Part shown: positions 1 to 5,106 of the stretch, one piece after another
Numbering within the stretch: position 1 is the stretch's first letter
Layout of the letters: each line of letters starts with the position of its first letter
DNA from: an uncultured Butyricicoccus sp.
GTDB lineage: Bacteria > Bacillota > Clostridia > Oscillospirales > Butyricicoccaceae
Reading direction: 5' to 3'
Assembly (NCBI GenBank): GCA_900555465.1
Contig: USLE01000101.1
Coordinates: forward strand, 1-5,688
Length of the DNA stretch: 5,688 nucleotides
Position numbers and translations under genes: made by a program
The notes under the pieces: model-generated
The model's database searches: none
Told to the model about the DNA's origin: nothing
What the model saw: the letters and a program-made list of their open reading frames with translations, nothing else

Positions 1-194
1 TCCATGCGCTGCTCCGCTGCATAAACCGCGATGGGGTTTTCGATCTGCACCGCATCCTCTGCGTCAGCTTCCGCTTCTCCCTGCGGGGCGGTATCCGGCT
101 CGTCCGGCAGCGCTTCGACCAGCGGCTCATTGCAGTCCGCGCATTCGGTCACGCCTTCCGGGTATTCTTTTCTGCATTTGGGGCACCATGCCAT
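1..194 (-). CDS. Zinc-ribbon protein, N-terminal part (C-terminus beyond left edge)
   Basis: The visible 64 residues begin MAWCPKCRKEYPEG and carry two CxxC knuckles (C4/C7 and C18/C21), which together form a short treble-clef or zinc-ribbon fold expected to bind one structural zinc. An acidic, Ala/Glu/Asp-rich linker follows (about residues 26-50), then the start of a second segment (IENPIAVYAAEQRM) where the window ends. Many clostridial proteins with this N-terminus continue into a DUF2007-like domain or membrane segments; a DUF2007-like continuation is my inference and cannot be verified here. The ATG at 192-194 is preceded by a strong AGGAGG at 204-209 with 9 nt spacing, so the start is secure. 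It lies 40 bp downstream of mnmM on the same strand and also has its own likely promoter inside the mnmM 3' end. No catalytic function can be assigned. Confidence 0.8.
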   Translation of the reverse strand, partial: MAWCPKCRKEYPEGVTECADCNEPLVEALPDEPDTAPQGEAEADAEDAVQIENPIAVYAAEQRM

Positions 195-217
195 TGTGCA
201 TCCCCTCCTTCGGAAAG

Positions 218-246
218 AGTATACCATACCATTGTTATTCTTTCCA
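218..246 (-). promoter_or_regulatory. Sigma-A-like promoter for the zinc-ribbon gene (extended -10)
   Basis: On the minus strand an extended -10 (TGG-TATACT, hexamer at 218-223) is preceded 17 bp upstream by TGGAAA (241-246), a 4/6 match to TTGACA. The -35 lies in the last codons of mnmM. The predicted transcript would start near 211 and carry a short leader with the Shine-Dalgarno at 204-209, so the zinc-ribbon gene can be expressed separately from mnmM. Prediction from sequence only. Confidence 0.5.
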
Positions 247-783
247 GATAAAAATCGGCAGCGGCGGATCGTTCTTCCGGTTGAGCCAGTCGCAGGAGAG
301 CACGGTGTACGCGCGGTCGTCCAGCGTTTTCAGGTGCGCAAGGATCGCGTCGCGCTCGGTGTAGCCGTTTTCCTTGCCGTAATACAGCGCGAGCGCCATC
401 ACGCCGCCCGGCCGCAGCAGGTGCAGCCCTGCGTCGATCGCCTTGAGAGAGGTCTCCGCGGTCGTGAAGATCTGCGGGTCGCCGCCCGGCAGGCGGCCGA
501 AGTTGAACACAATGCAGTCCACCGTGCCGGGCGCGGCATACTGCGCCATGTTGTCATGGCTGTCCAGCACGACCTCGGCGCGCAGGCCCTCGTTTTCCAG
601 CAGCGCGCGCGTCTGGCGGACTGCTTCCTGCTGGATATCAAACGCCAGCACCCGGCCCTGTTCGCCGGCCAGGCGGCACAGCAGCGCGGTATCGCGGCCC
701 TTGCCCGCTGTGGCGTCGATGCAGAACGCGCCCGGTTTGACCTGCCGCCGCAGGAAATCGTGGACAATGGTCAGCGTATTCAT
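235..783 (-). CDS. mnmM: tRNA (mnm5s2U34) methyltransferase MnmM (YtqB family)
   Basis: This is a 182-aa class I Rossmann-fold SAM-dependent methyltransferase. Visible motifs are the SAM-binding motif I DATAGKGRDT (residues 23-32), the acidic end of strand 2 at D49, a DSHD segment (74-77) and the family-specific NFGRLPGGD (94-102). Together these match the YtqB/'rRNA methylase' family (PF06962). Bacillus subtilis YtqB is now known as MnmM, which methylates nm5s2U34 to mnm5s2U34 at the wobble base of certain tRNAs, the job done by a domain of MnmC in E. coli. I chose the ATG at 781-783 because GGGGGA (791-796) lies 7 nt upstream and the protein then starts shortly before motif I, as in homologues. 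In-frame ATGs at 798 and 816 are poorer: 816 would be almost at the predicted transcript start. It follows the ferredoxin-like gene but is separated from it by a hairpin terminator and has its own promoter. Confidence 0.87.
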   Translation of the reverse strand: MNTLTIVHDFLRRQVKPGAFCIDATAGKGRDTALLCRLAGEQGRVLAFDIQQEAVRQTRALLENEGLRAEVVLDSHDNMAQYAAPGTVDCIVFNFGRLPGGDPQIFTTAETSLKAIDAGLHLLRPGGVMALALYYGKENGYTERDAILAHLKTLDDRAYTVLSCDWLNRKNDPPLPIFIWKE

Positions 784-800
784 ATCAGTATCCCCCATCA

Positions 801-841
801 AAAAAGGTGGTATCATAGCGTTGCCATTATACCACCTTTTT
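801..841. terminator. Bidirectional intrinsic terminator between the ferredoxin-like gene and mnmM
   Basis: Perfect 13-bp arms (AAAAAGGTGGTAT at 801-813 and ATACCACCTTTTT at 829-841) flank a 15-nt loop that can itself fold further (ATAGC/GCCAT with one mismatch). Reading leftward the stem ends in a run of six T (positions 805-800), reading rightward in five T. It begins 2 bp past the stop codon of the minus-strand ferredoxin-like gene, so ending that transcript is its most likely role. The mnmM -10 hexamer lies inside the right arm. Confidence 0.85.
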
Positions 842-854
842 CGTTACGGCTCAA
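826..854 (-). promoter_or_regulatory. mnmM promoter embedded in the terminator hairpin
   Basis: On the minus strand a perfect TATAAT (826-831) lies 17 bp downstream of TTGAGC (849-854, 4/6 match). The -35 overlaps the last codons of the ferredoxin-like gene and the -10 overlaps the terminator stem. Transcription would start near 819, in the hairpin loop. The mnmM mRNA would therefore carry only one arm and could not form the terminator, and its leader of about 36 nt includes the ribosome-binding site at 791-796. Confidence 0.6.
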
Positions 855-1545
855 GGATGCGCCCGTCGGTCGAGACCGTCACCACCTGCCACGGCAGGAA
901 CTTGCCGCTGTTCTGCAGGGCGGTGCGCACCGCGTGCTCGATGCCGCCGCAGCAGGGCACCTCCATGCGCACAACGGTCACGCTCTTGATCTCGTTCCGC
1001 CGGATGATCTCGGTCAGCTTTTCGCTGTAATCGCCCTCGTCCAGCTTGGGGCAGCCGATCAGCGTGATCTTGTTCCGGATAAAATCCCGGTGGAAGTCCG
1101 CATAGGCGTAGGCCGTGCAGTCCGCGGTGACGAGCAGGTGCGCGCCGTCAAAATACGGCGCGTTCACCGGCACCAGCTTGATCTGCACCGGCCACTGGCG
1201 CAGCTCGGAGACCGCCGGAGCTGCCGCCGGCTGGGCGGCCGGCGTGCGGTGCAGCGCCTTTGCCTGACTGCCCGGGCAGCCGCAGGCCGTCGGCTCCTGC
1301 TGCGCCTTCGCGCGCAGGTTTGCCTGTACCGCCGCCTCGTCGTAGGCCGCGGCCTCGCGCTCGACAAAGGTGATCGCCCCGGTCGGGCAGACCGGCAGGC
1401 AGTTGCCCAGACCGTCGCAGTAATCGTCGCGCAGCAGCTTCGCCTTGCCGTTTACCATGCCGATTGCGCCCTCGTGGCACGCGGACGCGCACAGGCCGCA
1501 GCCGTTGCACTTTTCTTCATTGATTTCTATAATTTTGCGGATCAT
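844..1545 (-). CDS. Ferredoxin-like 4Fe-4S protein with Cys-rich C-terminal domain, hcp/Crp-neighbourhood family
   Basis: A 233-aa cytoplasmic protein. Residues 5-62 form a bacterial ferredoxin-type domain: a complete CxxCxxCxxxC (C13, C16, C19, C23), then YCDGLGNCLPVCP (C43, C49, C53), where the usual second cysteine of the motif is Leu46. A Pro/Ala-rich linker containing CGCPG (about 88-92) leads to a second domain with ADC (C143), IGCPKLD (C165) and VPCCGG (C198/C199). I recognise the overall layout as a clostridial family often placed beside Crp/Fnr regulators and hybrid cluster protein genes; its biochemical role is not established to my knowledge. Electron transfer or metal/thiol chemistry is inferred. 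The ATG at 1543-1545 has GGAGGG (1553-1558) 7 nt upstream; an open extension upstream to 1725 runs antisense through the regulator gene and is not credible. It is divergent from the Crp-family gene across 92 bp. Confidence 0.86.
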   Translation of the reverse strand: MIRKIIEINEEKCNGCGLCASACHEGAIGMVNGKAKLLRDDYCDGLGNCLPVCPTGAITFVEREAAAYDEAAVQANLRAKAQQEPTACGCPGSQAKALHRTPAAQPAAAPAVSELRQWPVQIKLVPVNAPYFDGAHLLVTADCTAYAYADFHRDFIRNKITLIGCPKLDEGDYSEKLTEIIRRNEIKSVTVVRMEVPCCGGIEHAVRTALQNSGKFLPWQVVTVSTDGRILEP

Positions 1546-1564
1546 TTTCGTTCCCTCCGTGGTC

Positions 1565-1593
1565 TTGACTTTGTGCTTTGATCTTACTATACT
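1565..1593 (+). promoter_or_regulatory. Sigma-A promoter of the Crp-family regulator/dipeptidase operon
   Basis: TTGACT (1565-1570) and TATACT (1588-1593) are each 5/6 matches to consensus and are separated by the optimal 17 bp. Transcription would start near 1600, giving a leader of about 38 nt before the ATG at 1638. The palindrome at 1609-1622 then falls just downstream of the start, a position suited to repression. Confidence 0.7.
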
Positions 1594-1616
1594 GAAAGCG
1601 AACCGTATGTTGTCAT
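1586..1616 (-). promoter_or_regulatory. Possible promoter for the ferredoxin-like gene
   Basis: On the minus strand TATAGT (1586-1591) could serve as -10, with ATGACA (1611-1616) as -35 at a long 19-bp spacing. The -10 shares its bases with the -10 of the rightward promoter, and the -35 lies inside the palindromic operator. The element is weak by consensus, which would fit an activated or tightly controlled promoter, but the true start site cannot be fixed from sequence. Confidence 0.35.
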
Positions 1617-1622
1617 AACAAC
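1609..1622. promoter_or_regulatory. Crp/Fnr-type palindromic operator in the divergent gap
   Basis: GTTGT-CATA-ACAAC is a perfect 5-bp inverted repeat around a 4-bp centre, the same 5-4-5 geometry as FNR-type sites (TTGAT-N4-ATCAA) but with different half-sites. It lies between a Crp/Fnr-family gene and its divergent neighbour. It would cover about +10 to +23 of the rightward transcript and overlap the presumed -35 of the leftward one. Binding by the adjacent regulator is inferred. Confidence 0.55.
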
Positions 1623-1637
1623 GAAACAGGAGGAAAT

Positions 1638-2330
1638 ATGAACCTGTCGATCCTGTCGGGCTGCGGCCTGTTCGCGGGCATCCCGGCCGCGCGCATCCCC
1701 GCCCTGCTGCACAGCCTGGGCGCATACGAAAAGCGCTTTACCAAGGGCCAGCCCATCTACCGCGTGGGCGACATCGCGCACGCACTGTGCATCGTGCTGT
1801 CCGGCAGCGTCACCATTGAGCGGGACGACGCATGGGGCAACAAATCCATCCTCGACCACCTCCCCCCGGGCGCGGTGTTCGCGGAGGTCTACGCCTGCGT
1901 GCCGGACACGCCGATGATGGTCAGCGCGGTCGCCGCCGAGCCGAGCGAGGTGCTGTTCCTGCCCGCGTCGCAGCTGCTTGCGCCCGCCCCGCACGAAAAC
2001 AAAGACCACGATACGCTGGTGCGCAGCCTGCTGGACGTCGCCGCGCGCAAGAACCTGACCCTGACGCGCAAGATTTTCCACACCACGCCCAAGTCGCTGC
2101 GCGGGCGGCTGCTGTCCTACCTGTCCGCGCAGGCGGTGCAGAGCGGCAGCGATGCGTTCGACATCCCGTTCGACCGGCAGCAGCTTGCAGATTACCTGAA
2201 CGCCGACCGCAGCGCGCTGTCGGCCGAGCTGGGCAAAATGCAGCGCGACGGGCTGATCACCTTCCGCAAAAACCATTTTGTGCTGCACCGCAGCGAAACC
2301 CGTGATATGGAACAAACCGCAACCGATTAA
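1638..2330 (+). CDS. Crp/Fnr-family transcriptional regulator (HcpR-like)
   Basis: A 230-aa cytoplasmic DNA-binding regulator. Residues about 10-115 form the beta-roll effector domain (FTKGQPIYRVGD 34-45, VLSGSVTI 53-60, FAEVYACVPDTPMMVSAVA 81-99), followed by the long dimer helix and a winged helix-turn-helix at about 178-209 (FDRQQLADYLNADRSALSAE). The beta-roll lacks the Arg-Ser pair that holds cAMP in CRP, and there is no FNR-type cluster of N-terminal cysteines (only C9, C51 and C87), so neither cAMP nor a 4Fe-4S cluster is the obvious signal. The position beside the ferredoxin-like gene resembles HcpR-type regulators, which control hybrid cluster protein in response to nitrosative stress; that ligand is inferred and hcp itself is not in view. 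AGGAGG at 1628-1633 supports the ATG. The stop codon runs directly into the dipeptidase's Shine-Dalgarno (TAAGGAGG), so the two are cotranscribed. The operator at 1609-1622 suggests autoregulation. Confidence 0.87.
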   Translation: MNLSILSGCGLFAGIPAARIPALLHSLGAYEKRFTKGQPIYRVGDIAHALCIVLSGSVTIERDDAWGNKSILDHLPPGAVFAEVYACVPDTPMMVSAVAAEPSEVLFLPASQLLAPAPHENKDHDTLVRSLLDVAARKNLTLTRKIFHTTPKSLRGRLLSYLSAQAVQSGSDAFDIPFDRQQLADYLNADRSALSAELGKMQRDGLITFRKNHFVLHRSETRDMEQTATD

Positions 2331-2342
2331 GGAGGATTTCAA

Positions 2343-3707
2343 ATGGACTGCAAACCCTATCTCCGCGCACACGCAGACGAACTCATCGAAAGCCTTGCCG
2401 CGCTCATCCGCATCCCGAGCGTCGAGGGCACGCCCGCGGAAAACGCGCCCTACGGGCGCGAGGTTGCGCGCTGTCTGGACGAGGCGCTCGCGCTGTGCGA
2501 GCGTCTGGGCTTCCGCACGCACAACATGGATCACCGGGTCGGCTGGTGCGAATACGGCGAGGGCGAGGAGATGATCGCCGTCCTCGGCCATCTGGACGTC
2601 GTGCCCGCGGGCGACGGCTGGACTGAGTCCGAACCCTTCTCGGGCGAGGTCAAAAACGGCCGCATCTACGGCCGAGGCGCGATGGACGACAAAGGCCCGG
2701 TGGTTGCCGCGGTCTACGCGCTCGCGGCGCTCAAAGACGCAGGCTTCACGCCCGCGCGCCGCATTCGCGTCCTGTTCGGCACGAACGAGGAGACCGGCTG
2801 CGGGGATATGGCGTGGTACCGCGAACACGACGGTGAGAAGCCGGTCATGGGCTTCACGCCGGACGGCGAATACCCGATCATCAACGGCGAAAAGGGCATC
2901 TTAAACGGCACCTTTGCCCGCCGCCTGCACCAGAGCGGCGCCTACCGCCTGACGCGCTTCGAGGGCGGCTCGGCCTGCAACGTCTCCCCCGCCTGCGCGG
3001 CCGCGGAGCTTGCCTGTCCGGCGGAAGCCGCGGGTAGGATCGCCGCGGACAAAGTGACGGTCACCCCGATCGAGGGCGGCATCCGCGTGGAGGCGCAGGG
3101 CGTATCCGCGCACGGCTCCACGCCCGAGCAGGGTGAGAACGCGATCGGCCGTCTGGCGCAGGCGCTCGCGCAGCTCCCGCTCGAGGGCGAGCTGGCCGAC
3201 TGTATGGCCTTTCTTGCCGAGCGCATCGGCATGGAGACGCGCGGCGAGTCGCTCGGCCTTGCCATGCGCGACGAGCTCTCCGGCGACCTGACGGTCAACC
3301 TCGGCGTTGCGTCCTTTGCGGATGAGACGCTCTCGCTCACCTTCTCCATCCGCTACCCGGTCACCAAGACCTATGACGAAGTCTATCCCCGCATGGCGCG
3401 CGCCTTTTCCCTCGGCGGCTTTGACGAAACGCAGATGCACCACGACGCGGCGCTCTACGTCCCGCCCGAAAGCGAGCTGATCCGCAAGCTGTCCCAGGTA
3501 TACGAGGCCGAGACCGGTGAAACGGCCGCGCTGAAGTGCATCGGCGGCGGGACCTACGCCAAATCCATGCCGGGCCTGGTCGCGTTCGGCCCGATCTTCC
3601 CGGGCGACGAGGTGCGCGAGCACAAGCCGGACGAATATATGGAGATCGAGCGCCTGCTGCAGAACGCGGAAATTATTGCGGCGGCCATGTACGAGCTGGC
3701 AAAGTAG
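2343..3707 (+). CDS. pepV: M20 family dipeptidase, PepV/Sapep type
   Basis: A 454-aa dinuclear zinc aminopeptidase-fold enzyme, close to the usual 450-470 residues of PepV/Sapep. These cytoplasmic enzymes split dipeptides with broad specificity after peptide uptake. The zinc ligands and catalytic residues are in family order: GHLDVVP (H83, with D85), GAMDDKGP (D115), the catalytic pair E149/E150 in TNEETG, D174 in TPDGEYP, and H427 in REHKPDEY near the C-terminus. GVSAHGSTPE, with H257, belongs to the inserted lid domain that contacts substrate. No signal peptide is seen. GGAGG at 2331-2335, 7 nt before the ATG, abuts the stop of the regulator gene, indicating translational linkage in one operon. 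I see no convincing terminator after the stop. The family assignment is firm; exact dipeptide preference cannot be read from the sequence. Confidence 0.93.
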   Translation: MDCKPYLRAHADELIESLAALIRIPSVEGTPAENAPYGREVARCLDEALALCERLGFRTHNMDHRVGWCEYGEGEEMIAVLGHLDVVPAGDGWTESEPFSGEVKNGRIYGRGAMDDKGPVVAAVYALAALKDAGFTPARRIRVLFGTNEETGCGDMAWYREHDGEKPVMGFTPDGEYPIINGEKGILNGTFARRLHQSGAYRLTRFEGGSACNVSPACAAAELACPAEAAGRIAADKVTVTPIEGGIRVEAQGVSAHGSTPEQGENAIGRLAQALAQLPLEGELADCMAFLAERIGMETRGESLGLAMRDELSGDLTVNLGVASFADETLSLTFSIRYPVTKTYDEVYPRMARAFSLGGFDETQMHHDAALYVPPESELIRKLSQVYEAETGETAALKCIGGGTYAKSMPGLVAFGPIFPGDEVREHKPDEYMEIERLLQNAEIIAAAMYELAK

Positions 3708-3731
3708 AGCTGCGCCTTACACGGTTTTGAT

Positions 3732-3760
3732 TTGACGGCGCGCCCGCGCCATGTTACACT
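3732..3760 (+). promoter_or_regulatory. Promoter of the small membrane protein gene
   Basis: TTGACG (3732-3737, 5/6) lies 17 bp before TACACT (3755-3760, 4/6), with an upstream TGT giving an extended -10. The spacer and the final G of the -35 contain a GC-only inverted repeat, GGCGCG-CC-CGCGCC (3737-3750). Transcription would start near 3767, only about 16 nt before the ATG at 3783. Confidence 0.6.
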
Positions 3761-3782
3761 GAAAGAAAAAAGGCGGGATACA

Positions 3783-4262
3783 ATGGATTTTTTCAAAAAA
3801 CCGATCATGCGCGTGCCGACATGGACCTTTCTCTGCGGCTTTGCCACAGCCGTCCTGCAAATGCTGATCCTTCCCCAGCTGTTTGGCCGCGCCTATGCGG
3901 AGCATATTGATCTGTTTGCGAGCCTGTTCAATGGGCTGGCAGTGGTTTTGTTCTTTGTCATCGGCTTTTTTGTGATGCACAAGCTGCCGTACAAAACGCT
4001 CTTTGCCTCTGCCGCCATCGGCGTTGCGATCTCGCTCGTGGTGATCGTGCTGGAGCAGATCACAGGCGCCTCGCCGCTGCTGGTGTTCCTGTTTTTCCTG
4101 TATCCTTTCCTGTATTTCAGTTCCTCGCTTTCCAGCGTGGTTCTCAGCGCAGTCCCTTCGCTCCCGATGATGCCGGTTGCGCTGCTGTGCACACTGGTGC
4201 CGTTCCTGTTCGTCCTGTTTGGACGCTCCAAATCTGATACAGATGAAAATGCCGAAAGCTGA
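3783..4262 (+). CDS. Uncharacterised multi-pass membrane protein
   Basis: A 159-aa protein with a short basic N-terminus (MDFFKKPIMR) and about four to five hydrophobic helices at roughly residues 13-33, 46-64, 70-90, 96-120 and 125-146, ending in a charged tail (GRSKSDTDENAES). The positive N-terminus suggests a cytoplasmic start. No catalytic or transport motif is recognisable, and it does not look like a typical holin despite the neighbouring amidase. The ATG at 3783 is chosen because the predicted promoter ends at 3760 and AGGCGGG (3771-3777) is 5 nt upstream; an in-frame TTG at 3732 is the promoter -35 and is rejected. Base composition looks less GC-rich than the adjacent dipeptidase gene, partly because of Phe/Leu/Ile codons. 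It is a separate transcription unit, convergent with the amidase. Confidence 0.75.
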   Translation: MDFFKKPIMRVPTWTFLCGFATAVLQMLILPQLFGRAYAEHIDLFASLFNGLAVVLFFVIGFFVMHKLPYKTLFASAAIGVAISLVVIVLEQITGASPLLVFLFFLYPFLYFSSSLSSVVLSAVPSLPMMPVALLCTLVPFLFVLFGRSKSDTDENAES

Positions 4263-4279
4263 GTGCTTTCGGCATTTTT
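4246..4279. terminator. Bidirectional terminator shared by convergent genes
   Basis: A perfect 14-bp stem pairs 4246-4259 (AAAATGCCGAAAGC) with 4265-4278 (GCTTTCGGCATTTT) around the loop TGAGT. A T-run closes it on the plus strand (4275-4279) and the complementary A-run serves the minus strand. The left arm encodes the last residues of the membrane protein and its TGA stop (4260-4262) is in the loop. The amidase stop is 7 bp beyond it, so one hairpin can end both transcripts. Confidence 0.9.
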
Positions 4280-4285
4280 CTGCAT

Positions 4286-5005
4286 TTATTCGCCATAAAC
4301 GCCCGCGCGATCATTAATGACCAGCGTGCGCAGCAGGTCCTCGGACAGGTCGAGGCCCTTGTCCCCGCCTTCGCCCTTGAGCCACCCCTTGCCGGTCAGC
4401 TTGTCGACCGTCGCGCGCGCCCAGTCGGGCACCTCCTCGGCCGTTTTGTACACGGTCTTGCTCTGCGCGATGATCTGCTTTACCTCTTCTGCCGTCATGT
4501 CGTCCACCTCCCCGGTCAGTCCTGCTTTGAATGCGTTCCACGCCGCTGTGCTCTCCACATACGGCGCGGGACAGGTCTTGTGCGTCACGTCATAGTGGCG
4601 CACCACATGCGCACCGTCAATGCCGTACTTGTCCATCAGCATCCGCGTGAGCGCCTGCGCGTTGCGCACCGTCCCCGGCTCGAAATAATATCTGCCGTTT
4701 TTCAGGCGGCTGCACAGCTCAATGCCAATGCTGTTCGCATTGCGGCAATAGGGGTGGTAATACGTCCCCCGCGTGCCGCAGTGCCACGCGATATCCTGAT
4801 CCCGCACGCTCTGCCAGACCTCGTCCTCGTCCACAAAATAGTGCGCCGAGGTCGAGATGTCCTCCCGCGCGAAATAATCCGCATTGTTCTTCGCCGTATC
4901 GCCGTCGTTTGCGGTAAAATGAATGACAATGTACCGGATATCGCCCCTGCCGCGGTCCGCTGCCAGATAGTTGCCGCGGTTTGCCTGCTGAAATGAAATC
5001 TGCAT
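4286..5005 (-). CDS. N-acetylmuramoyl-L-alanine amidase, phage endolysin type (Amidase_2)
   Basis: A 239-aa zinc amidase of the T7-lysozyme/PGRP fold (Amidase_2, PF01510), which cuts the MurNAc-L-Ala bond of peptidoglycan. Zinc ligands appear as H29 (IHFTAN), H137 (VVRHYDVT) and C145 (KTCPAP), with K143 in the place of the catalytic lysine of T7 lysozyme; SIGIEL (about 92-97) is the usual central strand. After a short linker (about 163-169) comes a C-terminal module of about 70 residues containing VYKTAEEVPDWAR and LDLSEDLLRTLVI, a tail I recognise from clostridial phage endolysins; its role is unassigned but wall targeting or dimerisation is plausible. There is no signal peptide, as in holin-dependent endolysins. 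The ATG at 5003-5005 has AGGAGG at 5015-5020; a GTG one codon upstream (5006-5008) is an equally possible start. No holin or phage gene is adjacent, so it looks like a domesticated or orphan prophage gene. Confidence 0.9.
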   Translation of the reverse strand: MQISFQQANRGNYLAADRGRGDIRYIVIHFTANDGDTAKNNADYFAREDISTSAHYFVDEDEVWQSVRDQDIAWHCGTRGTYYHPYCRNANSIGIELCSRLKNGRYYFEPGTVRNAQALTRMLMDKYGIDGAHVVRHYDVTHKTCPAPYVESTAAWNAFKAGLTGEVDDMTAEEVKQIIAQSKTVYKTAEEVPDWARATVDKLTGKGWLKGEGGDKGLDLSEDLLRTLVINDRAGVYGE

Positions 5006-5052
5006 CACCTTTCACCTCCTCCCTGCATATACTCCAAAAAAAGAAGCGCGGA

Positions 5053-5106
5053 TTGACACAATTTGGGCAACCCCGTCTATCCTTATGCAAAAAGTTGTGC
5101 TATAAT
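5053..5106 (+). promoter_or_regulatory. Promoter region of the cysteine-synthase-like gene
   Basis: A consensus extended -10, TGC-TATAAT (hexamer at 5101-5106), lies 34 bp before the ATG and lacks a good -35 at normal spacing. Upstream, a perfect TTGACA (5053-5058) could pair with TATCCT (5078-5083) at 19 bp as a second, weaker promoter. With the downstream start (about 5113) the leader is only about 28 nt, leaving no room for a T-box or riboswitch. No leftward promoter for the amidase stands out in this 135-bp gap. Confidence 0.55.

Noticed and set aside
784..816. Upstream ATGs (798, 816) for mnmM
   Set aside because: The best ribosome-binding site (791-796) is placed for the ATG at 783, and the predicted transcript start near 819 leaves no leader for 816.
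31..1581. A 516-codon open frame on the plus strand
   Set aside because: It runs antisense through the zinc-ribbon gene, mnmM and the ferredoxin-like gene, has low-complexity Arg/Ala/Gln-rich content and no ribosome-binding site. Long antisense frames are expected in GC-rich coding DNA.
1546..1725. N-terminal extension of the ferredoxin-like protein by 60 residues
   Set aside because: The extension crosses the divergent promoter region and the start of the regulator. The ATG at 1545 has a strong Shine-Dalgarno and starts right at the ferredoxin domain.
1587..2828. A 413-codon open frame on the minus strand
   Set aside because: It is antisense to the regulator and dipeptidase, both of which have clear family motifs and ribosome-binding sites. 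Its own translation shows no recognisable domain.
2901..3623. A 240-codon minus-strand open frame within the dipeptidase
   Set aside because: It is a shadow frame of a well-supported M20 peptidase, rich in Arg/Gly/Ala and without a start signal.
3708..3731. Terminator after the dipeptidase
   Set aside because: No stable stem followed by a T-run is present; the GC palindrome further on (3737-3750) has a 2-nt centre and no T-tract.
3732..3782. TTG start extending the membrane protein by 17 residues
   Set aside because: The TTG is part of the predicted -35 hexamer, so it would lie upstream of the transcript start; the ATG at 3783 fits both promoter and spacing.
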